A stretch of DNA of 64,000 nucleotides from Sitta carolinensis (taxonomy: Eukaryota; Chordata; Aves; Passeriformes; Sittidae), in assembly GCA_032173965.1 (NCBI GenBank), contig JAVUNC010000006.1, forward strand, positions 21,508,370 to 21,572,369. Direction: 5' to 3'. Below the pieces are notes generated by a model that was not told the DNA's origin, made no database searches, and worked only from the letters and a program-made list of their open reading frames with translations. The translations under genes were made by a program, and so were the position numbers. The number at the start of each line of letters is the position of its first letter. Within the stretch, counting starts at the first letter, position 1. Positions 21,494 through 32,790 of this stretch are shown here, in pieces.

Positions 21494-24023
21494 GAGCAGG
21501 GAATCTTGGGATTCCTGGGGCCTTGGATCCCGACATGTTGGGATCCATGTCTGGAATAAAGTGGGGGCTCGTGACATCAATCCACAGCTGGATCTGACAC
21601 AGGTGGAGTCACCCTCTCCTCCTTTCTGCTGCCAGCACAGAGCTGATGGCCCCATGGCTGGAGAGAGAGCAGTGATTAACCCACCTGATTAAAACGTGAG
21701 CTGGCAGAAGGTCTCCAGAGGGAGAGTGGCAGCTCTCAGGAGTTTTCCCTGTTGGGGATTCAGGGCCAGGATTCAGTGCTGGATTCATGAGCTGGAGCAG
21801 CACATCCTGGACTATTTTCCCTGTGCAGTCCCTCCCTGAGCTCTTCTGTAGCCCCAGTTTAACATCACCTCTTTGCACACACAGCTACTGCTCTGCAGGC
21901 AGGACAAAAGTTACAGCATTACCCACAGCAAAAATTGGCAAAACAGAGAAAAAAAAGGCTCCGTGACAGAGCCGTGACTCACTCGGTTCCTCTTTGGGCT
22001 CAGAAGGAAAAACTCCTGTGTGGTGTAACTGCTGAGTGTGCAGCTCAGCAGCAGATGTCTCAGGCTTTGCTGGAGAGAGAGGATTTGGGAGGGACTGTAC
22101 TGATATCCTTTTAGTTCATAGGGGAAATTTTTTGCCTTTTTGCTCTGCTATGTGGCTATAGAAATAAATATAGTATCTCATCCTGTCTGCTAAAGCAGTG
22201 GTGGGGCATTTCCCCCTGCCTGGAAAAGGTTGGCTTAATCCTGTTGTGGGGCAGGGAGCCTTAAGCACCAGTTGTGACAGGCAGCATCTTTTAAACACAG
22301 GTGAGCGGCCATCTCTGACAGCTTTATCTGTGTCAGATCAAGGGTGATATTCCACCCAGAATCTGCAAAACCAACTCCAGGTCCATCTCCTGTCACTGCA
22401 GCCATGACCCAGCTCTGTTTTCCTCCCCTGGGGCCAGGGACTGCTCCTGTTTGCTCCACTCTCTCATTCCAGGGTGTCCCTTGAATGGCCATATATCACA
22501 TTTTCCTCCATCAGTGCTGAGCAGTGGTCAGGGCTGACCCCTTGCCTTGGTCATTCCCAAGCTCTCCAAACTTTGCTGCCCCAAATCAAAGCCCTCCTTT
22601 AATGAGAACCCCCAGATGTGCAAGCCCAGACCTAAACATGGTCCAAGGTGAGGAGCAGAGCCTGCTGGACTCACCTGGAGAGCACAAAGAGAAGGTAGAC
22701 AACTGGGGGTGACAGATTTTAGCAGAAATCAGTAAAGGCGGAAAGCAGAGCCTGTATATCTGAGCTTTGTCAAACACCAGCAGCCAAGGATGTGCCAGTT
22801 TCTCCCCTGGATCTGTGTGGAAGGGAATTTGTTTGGTTTTGATTTCAGTCTGGGGCATTTGGTCTGTTTGGAGAGGGAAGGCCAAAGGAGCAAAGCAGAG
22901 AAATGGAATTCACTGGCTCTCTGCAAAAGCCAAGAGAGGATGGTTTGACTTTTGTTTTTATCCAGCAAGGGTGGGCTTAGCTTATGTGTGCAAGCTGTCC
23001 CTAAAATCCAGGTGAGTTTGCTCCAGAATTTATACTCAGATCTACTTCTGCTTTAATTAACTTCAGGTTTTAGTAACTGGGTTCAGACTAAGCTTATTCT
23101 AAAATTTGGACAAATATCTCCAGGTTTGGCTTATTCCCAGTTCGAATGTTGGTTTTAGTCGGATAACAATTAAAGCTCTGACTCAATGCCCACTGAGATG
23201 TGATGGGGATTTAAATTTTCTCAGTAGCAGCCTGGATGGAGAGGTTTCCAGCAGATCCAAGCTCAGTTCTGTTCTCTTTTACCTTTCTGCAAAGCCAGCA
23301 TGGAGCCAAGGGAAGAGCAGAGCTGTGGGCACGGAGCCTTCCCAGGGGCAGGATTTGGCAAGCTGTAAATCAGCAGCACTTCCAGACCCCTCCTGGAGGA
23401 TGTGAGTGATGATCCAGCCACACTCAGGAGGATCCAGCTGCAGCCACAATTATTTTACACACCTTTCAGACACTCATGCCATCATCTTGGTGTCTTCTTC
23501 AGCATTGACAAACAAAATTCCAGTTTTCCAAGCCATGTGGGAGGCTTAAGCTGAAGGGCTACTTGAGTCCACTGGAGAAAGACACTTTAATGGCACATTT
23601 TCCTTGTTATAAAACCAGTGTAAAATAATGAGGCTCATGAAAGGATACGACCTGAACTATAAAATGTACTTATTAAAGTTGTATGATAAATCAGAGAGGG
23701 ACATTTTTTGCCTCTTCCTAAGGAACTGGGTGCAGTCAGACAAGAAGTGGAGGTGAGGCAGATTGATTTCTGGGGCAAGGCTCTCTCCCAGCTCAGAGTA
23801 CAGATTAGCACAGGTCAAATTGCTCACAAACCTCTGTCAAGGAATATATATGTCTAACCTAAATGTCAGGCTGGAGTAAAGAAAACCTGGGCTCTCTGGC
23901 CCTGCTGCATCCCAGTGTGGGTGATTCCATCAGTTATATCTCTCTTTGCCCCTTTGTCTGGATGCTGAATTTTTGTCCCTTCTTTTTTTTTGTCTCCAAC
24001 TGGATGATCTGCTCTCATGTTAG
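21494..24023. other. Unique sequence, no gene recognised
   Basis: About 2.5 kb with no known repeat or exon. A short AT-rich stretch at 23580-23690, including TTAAAGTTGTATGATAAATC, is the only part with an enhancer-like texture. Frames are at most 99 codons. Confidence 0.5.
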
Positions 24024-24222
24024 CGACAGGGCAGGGGGGAACTGTTTGAAACTAAAAGAGGAGAAATTTAGGTTAGTATTTAGGAAGAAATTCTTCCCTG
24101 TGAGGGTGGGCAGGCCCTGGCACAGGGTGCCCAGAGAAGCTGTGGCTGCCCCTGGATCCCTGGAATTGTCCAAGGCCAGGTTGGATGGATCTTGGAGCAA
24201 CTTTTTCTAGTGGAAAGTGTCA
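24024..24222 (+). repeat. CR1 LINE 3' fragment, plus strand
   Basis: GAGGAGAAATTTAGGTTAG, TATTTAGGAAGAAATTCTTC, CCTGTGAGGGTGGGCAGG, GCACAGGGTGCCCAGAGAAG, GATCCCTGGAATTGTCCAAG and GGATCTTGGAGCAAC follow the sense CR1 order. The copy stops before the conserved 3' terminus. Confidence 0.88.
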
Positions 24223-24719
24223 ACAGTCTTCCCTCTGAGTGATGAACTGCACCAGTAGAAAGGTGGAGGGAAAAAAAAGAGCCCTTTTTTTTTTTTTTTT
24301 TTTTTTTTGGTTGTTGCTTCTAAAAATACGGCCTCATTCTTCAAATGCTTGGGAATCTTTTTTATCCCACTTGGATGATTTATTCTGCTGCAAAAGGTCT
24401 GGCTGGAGGGGATTAGCTTCCACCAGCAGCAAGCTGCAACAGGGAGCAGGGCAAGGAATGCCACTGAGGAGCTGTGTGATGCTACAGCACCGTCAGGGCT
24501 TAGAAGAGCGAAGGGAAAGTGGTTTGCTTGCAAAACTTTTGGGTATGAGGGGATCAGGTGGGTTTTTCTCAAATCCCAGCTCCCAGAAATGGCCTGACAC
24601 CTTGCAAGGGACAGGGCTGAGCCCTCCTGTGCACTCAGGGCTCATGTCAGGGCCAGTGAAGGTGCAGGAGCTGCCTCTCCTGCCCTCGGATCCTCCTAGC
24701 ACTAAAGCCCCTCGCTCCT
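24223..24719. other. Unique sequence with a T24 run
   Basis: An A8 tract (24271-24278) is followed within seven bases by 24 T (24285-24308), so the pair could fold on itself. Frames of 98-164 codons over this stretch read through the T run as poly-Phe or poly-Lys and are not genes. Confidence 0.5.
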
Positions 24720-24865
24720 TAGCTGCCAAGTAATTTTCTCCTGGGTAATGCAATAGTGCATGGAAGAGCCTATTACTCGCCAGTAGCAAGAGACTCAGCG
24801 AGCACTAATTGGACAAACGAGGCTCCAGGGATTTACCAACTAAGCAGATGAATATGCAGCTGGGG
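24720..24865. promoter_or_regulatory. Small candidate cis-regulatory block
   Basis: GCCAAGTAATTTTCTCC near 24724, GGTAATGCAATAGTGCATG near 24744 (a GCAATAGTGC half-dyad), GAGCACTAATTGGACAAACG near 24799 and GATGAATATGCAGC near 24847 cluster within 150 bp of unique sequence. Enhancer function is only a guess from texture. Confidence 0.25.
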
Positions 24866-26859
24866 AAAAAAGGCAAATAAGGCTCTGAGCCTCCCTGAAG
24901 GATGCTTGGGACGGCGCTTTGCTCCTGGCTGAACGTGCTGTGTGTGCTGGGAGGGGCCAGCCTGTCCAGAGAGGTCCTTCCTGCCCCATAAACCATCCCC
25001 CAGAGGTGTTTTCCTGGGAGCATCTCTGATGAGCAGATTTTTTTTTCCCCAGGGATGCACTGACTGCACTCTGTGGCAGGTATTTGGAAATATTTCCCAG
25101 GCTCTTGGCATCCTTCCCACCCCATGTTGCCCACAGGGACAGGCTGCCATCAGTTCTCTGTGTTGGGGACTGTGCTGGGGTGAAGACTTTAGAGCTCTTC
25201 ACCTGTTCCCAGCCTAAAATCTTCCCTCTAAAAAAGAAGGAAAGGCGGGAAAGAGAAGGAAAACAAAATTTTTTATGGGGGAATTAAAAAAATAAAAAAT
25301 TATTGTCCTCAAATATCCCCTTTGAAAGAATATCCTCCAGGATATCTTTTGGAAGCTCTTCCTCCTTGTGTCCCTCATCCTTTGGGGGTCACAGCTTCAT
25401 CTCTGGTCCCCTTGGGTGCTGCATCCCCACTTTGGTCTGTGCAGGAGAACAGCTCAGCCTGTGATTTCCAACACACAGCAAAAGCCAGTGAGATGTCTTG
25501 CAAACATTGCTTTTTGACTGCTCCCAGACATAATTCATGACCAGGTCACTTTTCCTCCCATTGCTGCTGATCTTTTCAGGAACCCCTCCGTAGGGAGGAG
25601 CGTTTGTTGCTCCATGATCAAAACATGGCAAATCCTCAAACCACAGAGTTTCTGGGCACGAGAGCTGCTGCCCTCCAAGCTGCTGCCATAAAATGAGTGT
25701 TGTGTTCAATCAGTGTCCAGGGCTGAAGGCTCCTGGTGCTGGAGTAAGGCTGGGAATGTCCCGAGAGGACGGCCAAGAGATGACTGATGGTGTCGAGTAA
25801 GTTATTGCAAGCCCTTCTCCCGGGAAAAAAGTGGTCCTGGCTGGGCTTTGGATGATAGATCACTGCCTTTTTCTGTAGTGCATTAGCACTTGATCTCAGA
25901 GGTCGAGCCAGAAAACAACCTTCTCCCTCTAATTGACATGCAAAGCTGCTGCTGTGTATTAACTCGGATTGGGGATGAACTCGGAGCCCCAGCGCTGAGA
26001 TCAGAAAAATGGAGAGTGGGAAATCTGCAAGGAATGGCTTGGATATTTATAGGCTGTCAAACATGGGATGTTTATTAAAAAAAAAATAAAAAAAAATTGC
26101 AGTCCATAGGATGGTTTGGCTTTCTGCCAGCGGCCAGGGTCAATAAGTCCCCATCCCAGTGTGGTGGGAGCAGGAAATATGTCATGGCTTTAACCACCTG
26201 GAGAGCTTTCCAGGGTGGAATCATGGATGTCCTCTGTGCCCTCATGGCCTTACAAATGAATGACTTGGTTTCACTGTGAGAACCATCAGTGAGGAGGGGA
26301 AATGCTGAGGCTGGAGTTATACTGGGTGGTGAATGGGGGACCCCAACAATCCCCACTTTCTGGTGGTTAAAGAGCAGGAATTACTCGGGTGAGGCACTGC
26401 TTTGAAAGCTTGAGGAAAACAGCAATGAGGGGGATGATTTTCTACCATTTGGCCCTTTTTTTGTTTGCATCCAGTTAATGCTTTCACGTTTCCTCTGCAG
26501 CCCTGATGGCCAGAAACATGTTAGAAAAGAAATTTGCATAACCCTACAAAGAAACCTGGTGTGGGACTGGGGGGTACAGACATTCAGTTTTGGGGACCAT
26601 CATGATTTTTGTGGTCCCCAAACCTGGGAGACCTGCTATCAGTGACATCTCCTGTGCTAGGGTTTGCACTTGAAATAAGACTTGCCAACTAACCCAAAGC
26701 GCAAAACTTCTTGCTAAAGGTGAAGTGACAACATAGAGTGTGAAAAAAAAAAAAAAGATGTTAACACACCTTTCCTTTAGTCTGTCTTCAGAATTACCCA
26801 GTCTTGTAAAGAAAAACCTTCCAGACCCTCTCTGTGCTGTCTGGTTTAATTTTTGCATG
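24866..26859. other. Unique sequence, no gene recognised
   Basis: No repeat family or exon. A possible motif cluster lies at 25790-25980 (GTAAGTTATTGCAAGC, GCATTAGCACTTGATC, CTCTAATTGACATGC). An A-rich tract (26080-26096) and an A14 run (26744-26757) are present. Frames up to 120 codons lack domains. Confidence 0.45.
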
Positions 26860-27110
26860 TCTGAAGGAGCTCTTCTTTACGTCCTCCAGAAATAATGAGG
26901 GAAGTCAAAATGAGAAAAATATAATGAAAAGGGCTGCTATAAACAGAGCTGCATCCTCCTACAAGTCTCTGTAGTTAGAGGCTCTCATTAACCATTGTGT
27001 ATCCAAGGGCTTATGAATTCCAATTATTATTTTCTCTGTGTACTTTTCTTTCAAGGAGAATAATGATTAATTAAGTGGTCCTGGGCTTCATTAATGCTCC
27101 TGGGTCTGGC
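26860..27110. promoter_or_regulatory. Candidate cis-regulatory block
   Basis: AT-rich unique sequence with CTCATTAACCATTGTG near 26985, GAATTCCAATTATTATTTTC near 27016, GAATAATGATTAATTAAGTG near 27058 and CTTCATTAATGC near 27088. The density of TAAT-type cores in 250 bp is well above the flanks. Function is inferred. Confidence 0.3.
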
Positions 27111-27750
27111 AGGACTTAACAAGGTGCCCGTGGGCAGGGGGCAGTCCACACACAGAGCTCTTGTGGATGAGAGGGGAGAGGACCTTCCCCTCTGGGCTTG
27201 GGTTTGTGCTTGAACCAGGAATCTGGGAGGTTTTTGCCTTTTTGGGGGCAGGATTATTCTGGAGCTGATCTGGAGGGGTGGATGTCATGGGTCCTCCTTC
27301 AGCCTCCAGAAAATCCTTTTCCATCCAGGGGCACCCGTGCACATCCAAGCCCTGAAGTGTGGCTCTTTGCTTGACCTATTTTTAAATTTATGACCTATTT
27401 TGCTACTTTTCTCTCACCTGGGTGCCACTCTGATGCCAGTGGGTGTGAGAACCAGGTGAGCACAGCTGGGACTGTCCCAATCTGCAACCCCCCCATCATT
27501 CCCAGTGCCTCCCTATCCCCATCCCCTTTTAAAATTCAAGCACCGAGTCTGCCTGTGGTGTGTGCTAGCACACAGCTCTCCTGCAGCCTGCTCCTGTTGG
27601 TAAACAAGGCTGCTCAAGCAGCTTTTCCCAACAGGCATTTGCTGGATGAAAGCAGCCTGGATGCTTTTCCCTGCCTGGATGCAATCTGTGCAGCATGTGG
27701 AGTGCAGTTCAGGTGTCTCCAGCTCTGCTCCAGCAGGCACATCACCAGCC
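27111..27750. other. Unique sequence, no gene recognised
   Basis: No repeat or exon. The 136-codon plus frame (27390-27800) ends in the adjacent triplet array as poly-Asn and poly-Ser, has no domain and is not supported. Confidence 0.5.
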
Positions 27751-27754
27751 TGAT

Positions 27755-27943
27755 TAATAGTAATAATAATGAGTATATCAACAACAGCAATACCTATTAA
27801 AATTATTGTAACTACAACAACGATAATAATTCTATTACTACAATACAACAACAATAAAACTACTACTACTACTAGTCCTATTATTATTATTATTATTATT
27901 ATTGTTATTATTGTTATTATTGTTATTATTATTATTATTATAT
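27755..27943. repeat. Degenerate triplet array, TAA/CAA/CTA then ATT/GTT
   Basis: The first half (27755-27873) is built of TAA, CAA and CTA triplets, including five consecutive ACT units near 27858. The second half (27878-27943) is almost pure ATT with regularly spaced GTT triplets. The halves are approximately reverse-complementary in composition, so the array behaves as a loose palindrome. It yields low-complexity Ile- and Asn-rich frames only. Confidence 0.9.
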
Positions 27944-28679
27944 CTTTCCAGAGCTCAGGAGGAGCTGCAGCCAGTTCAGGCCTGAGCCCACAGCAGACCC
28001 AGGCTGCTGCAGCAGTGAGCAGATGCCAGGGCTGGCAGAGGGTGCATCAGGCTGCTCCTGCATTTCTGAATCCTGGGATGATTCCATGTGCTGCTGCCTG
28101 TGGTTGATGAGCCCTGGCTCCAGGGCAGCCAAGCAGCATGGAGTGGGCACTCCACAGCATCCCACCCCAGTCTCAAGGGATGCCTGGTCTTGGAAGAAGC
28201 AGGTTTGACTCTTTAGGGTGACTGTGGCTCCCAGCAGGTTCTGCTGCCCTCCAGAGCTCCCAGTTCCTCCTGGCTGAGGGTGCAGCTGGGCTGGATGTGG
28301 TGTTCAGGACCTGATGTGCATTGATTTTCACTCATGGTGGGCAATCCAGATCATGAATTGAATCTAAATTTAGACATTTGAATAAGTTTGTGCCAATTTA
28401 GGCAGTTGTGTAAGAGAGCAGTGGGCAGGCAACTCTCTCCATGCTTACACTGCAGCCTTGCTTTTACACACATCTCATTTTTCAAGGTGATGCCACAACA
28501 AAATAATTTCTGTTGGTGTTCCTCAATCTCTGCCAACATCTGCTGCTTCCACCCCCAGACTGGGTAAATTTCTGATCTGAGCTTCCAGGCTGAGGTGAAT
28601 TTGTACACTGAGTTGCTGTTGTTGTCTGACTTGCTCAAGGAACAAGGGTTCCACCGTTTTCCCTTTGTGAATCCTGCTG
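27944..28679. other. Unique sequence, no gene recognised
   Basis: No repeat family or exon recognised. The best frame is 95 codons on minus (28351-28638), with a Ser/Lys/Gln-rich translation and no domain. Confidence 0.5.
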
Positions 28680-29250
28680 GGACATGACAGAGCGTTTTAG
28701 AAGACGCTGCTTAATTAAAACACTAACAACAGGAATTTCTGGAAAAAACATCAGAGGTTCTCATAAATTATCCCAGTCTCCCATGTTTCACACTCCCAAT
28801 CTTCTACCTTTCCTTTACTCCATATTATTTTGGACTGTGTTTCAGGGGAATATTTATGGGTGAAGCATGTTCCTGGTTATGACTGGCTTACTTACAAATT
28901 ACCCTTTAATCAACAGATTTGATATTAATTAATAATTCATAGTCTGCTCTTAGGATAAAATTGCATAATAATGTCTTTGATGCAGCCCAAAGTGTCCATT
29001 GTAGATGGCATAAAATGTTAATTAGCAGCAAAATGCAGTTAGGAGAAAACACTTTTAATTATGTAATAGGCCTCATTACAATGGGTAATCAACAGTGCTT
29101 CCAAATTAGCCCACTGACAGCATTTATCTACACATAGCAAATAAACTTTTGTTTGCAGAAAATGCATTTGAATAGTCAGCCTAGGAATTGCTTCCAGGCA
29201 GTTTTTGAAGTCACTGCAGTCCCCAGAAGTATTTTAACAAGGACCACACT
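28680..29250. promoter_or_regulatory. Candidate cis-regulatory block, longest AT-rich cluster
   Basis: About 570 bp of unique AT-rich DNA with repeated homeodomain-like cores: GCTTAATTAAAAC near 28709, GATATTAATTAATAATTC at 28921-28938, GTTAATTAGCAGC near 29017, TTTTAATTATGTAAT near 29053, CCTCATTACAATGGG near 29071, and a GGTAATCAACAG segment near 29085. It has few CpGs and no repeats. The length and motif density make it a strong enhancer candidate on texture alone; conservation is untested. Confidence 0.35.
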
Positions 29251-30039
29251 TCCCTCAGCTGAGGGGGCCATATGTAAAGCTTAGAGAATAATGGGGGAAA
29301 TTGTTCACAAATATTTGCTCAGACATGCAAGCAAATTTCAGTTTGACCTTTTGCAGGACCCTCATCTGAATATTTGAGTGTTTTGCTGACGCTGGACCCA
29401 GAGAAAAATGCAAAGCACGGATGCAGGAATATCCCTGAATTTCACATTGTGCCTGAGGTCGTGTGGCCCTCGCTGGCTTTGTTGGGGACTGGCATAAATC
29501 AGCCAGCCCAGCAACTGCAAACCTGTGGTCAACAGGGCCAGGATGGTGTGCACAGAGACCTGGTTGGAAGCTCATCATAAATCCAGCTTTTCCTTGCAGT
29601 GGAAACAGGAGGGAGCTCTGCAAGCAGATGAATCATGGTGATCCCTATCCCAGCTGACTTGTCTAAGCCACAGTGAAATTAAGGGTTTGGCTGAAATGAG
29701 CCAATTGACCAAAGTCAATGTCATGGGTTTGTTGGTTTTTTTGGTTTTTTTTTTTTTGTACCCTGAAGCATTTTGCTGTTCCTGCCTGGATTTTTAAAGT
29801 TATCCAAGCTTCTTCAATCCTGATTTCTCTTCCAACTCAGTCACACCTTTACAAGGTTCCATACAGAGATGTGGTCCAGCTCAGACGTTTTGGGGTACAG
29901 ATAATGGCTTTCTCATGTCCTCTGTCTGACAGGAAACCTTCCTGTCCATCTCCAAGTCATTAGTGGTGCTAATAACACCCTGCAGCCAGAGTTGCTAAGC
30001 AGTGCTAACGGCTGCTGGTCTTCCTCAAAGGGACAGCAG
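29251..30039. other. Unique sequence, no gene recognised
   Basis: A 122-codon minus frame (29255-29623) is open but has no domain and overlaps plus-strand frames. A T13 run lies near 29745-29757 next to TGGTTTTTTTGG. Nothing else was recognised. Confidence 0.45.
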
Positions 30040-30440
30040 GAATCCTTGGGACATCAAGACCTTTATGTGTTCTCTGCTTGTAATTGTCCTTTTAATATCG
30101 TACAACCCTGCTAACCCAAGTTTATCCACATTGTGGAAGAGACAGGCACTCTGTTATTAGATTTGCTCTTGCAGACACCTCGCTGGATTGTCTGAATGTA
30201 ATTTGGAGTCTCTAAAATCTGTGGGCACAGATCTCTGCCTCCTTCACTGTCTGGTCATTTCTATTCATTTCATCTCTGGAATCTAATGTAGTAAAATTAT
30301 AAAAGGCTCTAACTCCTCAGCATTTAATCAGCTTAGTATGAGAGAATTACATCAGCAGCCCTTAGGTGTACTCTACCCAGCAAAGGAAATCTCACATTAG
30401 GAAGCAATTGCATTATTCTCACTACTGAGGATTGCAGGAA
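30040..30440. promoter_or_regulatory. Candidate cis-regulatory block
   Basis: Unique AT-rich sequence with TTTTAATATCG near 30091, GTTATTAGATTTGC near 30153, GAATGTAATTTGGAG near 30194, CATTTAATCAGC near 30321 and GCAATTGCATTATTC near 30404. Function is inferred from composition and motif clustering. Confidence 0.28.
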
Positions 30441-31559
30441 TTCCCAAAGAGTTGCCAGAATACAGAAGACTCGAGGCAGGCTGTGTCTTTATTTAGAGCA
30501 GGTAAAGAGCAGGAGGGTTTTGCTCTGCCAGCAAGGCCAGCCAGAGCTTGGCCCTGCCCCCAGAACCTCCTGGATCCTTCACTAAGATCCAGAGTTCTGC
30601 ATCAGATAGGATTTAGGGGTAGGTAGAAGCTTGGTAGGTCCATCCCCATCTCTGTTCTCACCAGAGCAGAATACCCATTTTATTTATTTCAACCTGATAA
30701 TTTCCAGCAACGGGTGTGATGAGGTGAGTAAAGAGATGGTGTGAGGAAAGAGATGCTCCAAAGGATGATGTGTCCCACTCACCTGCCCGGGGTTGCTCAG
30801 AAACTCTGTGAGGTGAAGCAGGAGAATAAACCCACACCTTCCCTGGGCTATGTCCCTGCAAAGCCACCGTGTCCCACATCTGCTCCCCAGCCCTGCCCAT
30901 GGGTGGCTGAAGTTGGGCCATAACAGGATTCCCAAGGTTATTTTGGGTGCATCCTGATGTAGGCTTGGCTGAGAGGCAAAGAGAAGGGAGGAGGCAGACA
31001 GGGAGAGAAAGGAGCTGTTTAATGTAGCTCAGGGAATGCACTTCCCTGGATGTGCTGAGGCCAGGCATGTCCTCCTCTCATGGATCTGTGCTCTCCTGAC
31101 CCCATGAGATGGTATTTCTGCCTCTCTGGGCACCAGTGTTGTTTTAAAGGAAAACAGCTTGCTTGTTTTCCAGCCCAAGCTGGCTCAGCCAAACTCAGCC
31201 CCTCTAACCACAGTCTGGGCATTTATTTTTGTCCTCCAGACTTCCCAAGCCATTTCTTGGGGTTGTTTGTCTGGATCTTGCTGGGAGTGATGGAGCATGA
31301 TAAAAATAGAGAGGAGTCCCAGACCTGGGTTCTTTCTCTTGAAAAATTCACAGCAAAGTTTAACACAAAGCTCAGGAAACCCAGGCAGGGTCTCAGTGCC
31401 AGAGCAGGACATTTGATGTGTCTTGGAGCCATCCATGGGGTCTGGGTGATTAAATGCAGCTCCTTAGGGTGTCTTCCTGCCCCTGAGTCTGTCTTCAATT
31501 TGCTAAAATATTCAAGGAACTGTGTCTCCAGCTTCAGTGAAGGAATGGGGGCTAAAATT
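30441..31559. other. Unique sequence, no gene recognised
   Basis: No repeat family recognised. Frames of 136 codons (30658-31068 minus), 161 codons (31080-31565 plus) and 124 codons (31223-31597 minus) overlap on opposite strands, with no domain or splice evidence. Confidence 0.45.
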
Positions 31560-31840
31560 GTTTGAAATATAAAGAGCGGAGCCGCCGCCATCACCATGTC
31601 GACTCCAGAACCTGGGGCTTTAACTAAAATATCAACCCTGAGGAGACTGGAGGGTGGGCAGCACTGGGTCCTGTCCCCACCACACCTTTGGTGATGTCAG
31701 TGTCTGGGGAAAGCTGTGGAGCCCGGGTTTTGTTCCTGCTGTAGTCAGGTGTCCTCCGGCGCCTGCCGCGATCTCCGGGGAGCGCAGCAGCAGCCGCCCG
31801 TGCTGCTGTGTCTCTGATCATTTGAGGACGTGCTGCTGGG
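31560..31840. other. CpG-rich patch with a Kozak-like ATG
   Basis: GCGGAGCCGCCGCCATCACC is followed immediately by ATG at 31596-31598, a context like that of many vertebrate start codons. The frame runs about 32 codons and stops near 31694, without a recognised protein or a clear splice donor. A second CpG cluster (GGCGCCTGCCGCGATCTCCG near 31758, AGCGCAGCAGCAGCCGCC near 31780) follows. Possibilities are a small CpG islet, the 5' scrap of a retrocopied mRNA, or chance. No gene is called. Confidence 0.3.
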
Positions 31841-32562
31841 CCTTGCCAAGTGCCCTCTGCACACCACGGGGTGTGCAGAAACCAGCAGCTGACCAGGGGG
31901 GTCTGGGATGGGTCCTGGAGCAGTTCATCCATGTGGCTTCCCTGGGAAAGCAGCGCTAATGCTGCCCCTCTCCCAGCAGCACCACTGTACACTGATTTAG
32001 CTGCTTGCTGGCTTGCTCAGCTGGTCTGGAGCCTGACCATGGCGTGCTGCAAAGATTTAAGTGGTTTCCCTCAATCCCCAGGGAGGACAGGGCAGGATTG
32101 AGGATGGGAGTTCAAACATCCCCATCTCCCTGGGGTTTCCAAACTGATGATGGCTCGGGCTTAGCTCTGTGCCACAGCTGCATTTCTGCCCTGAGCTGAA
32201 TTATCTGTCATCATCTGTCTGTCTGGGCAGGGTGGTTGCTCCTCAGGATGATGGGAAACATCACAGGGTGCTGCCAGGGTGGCTGAGCTCAGCATGGGTA
32301 GGAAATCAGGAGCCTGGGATATCCTGACTGTGCAAACAGCAGCTGGATCCTCCTCTCCAGGAATTGCTCTGTTTAGGGCTATGTGGTGCCAGCGTTTTCC
32401 ATTTCCACCAGGATTTATCTGGGTGGGTTTTGAGGATTTCTAATATTCAGTGTCAGTTACAGCCTTTGGTATCTGTGGAGTTTTGCATTAGGAGTGACAG
32501 CCCACACAGCACTGACCAGCACTGCAGTGTTCAGAACCAAACCACGTCCACAGCAGCCACAT
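31841..32562. other. Unique sequence, no gene recognised
   Basis: No known repeat or exon. Frames are at most about 120 codons and have no domains. Confidence 0.5.
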
Positions 32563-32790
32563 CCACTTGTGTTTTGAACACACACGATGATCCCATCACT
32601 GCTCTGAGAAGCCTGTTCCAGTGCCAGACAAACATTTCAGGGAAGAAATTTTTCCTGATACCCAATCTAAACATCTCCTGGCACAATTTGAGGCATCACT
32701 TGTTACCTGGGCAAAGAGACTGATCTCCACCCATCTATAATCTCCCTTCCTCCTTTCAGGGAGTTGTAGAAATAATCTCTGCTTCTCAGT
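32563..32790 (-). repeat. CR1 LINE fragment, older subfamily, minus strand
   Basis: GAGAAGCCTGTTCCAGTGCC, TTCAGGGAAGAAATTTTTCC, TGATACCCAATCTAAACATC, CTCCTGGCACAATTTGAGGC, CACTTGTTACCTGGGCAAAG, GAGACTGATCTCCACCC and CTTTCAGGGAGTTGTAGAAA match the order of an older CR1 3' region. The text differs from the younger copies (GGAAGAATTCCTTCCC type), so it belongs to another subfamily. Both ends are truncated. Confidence 0.85.
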
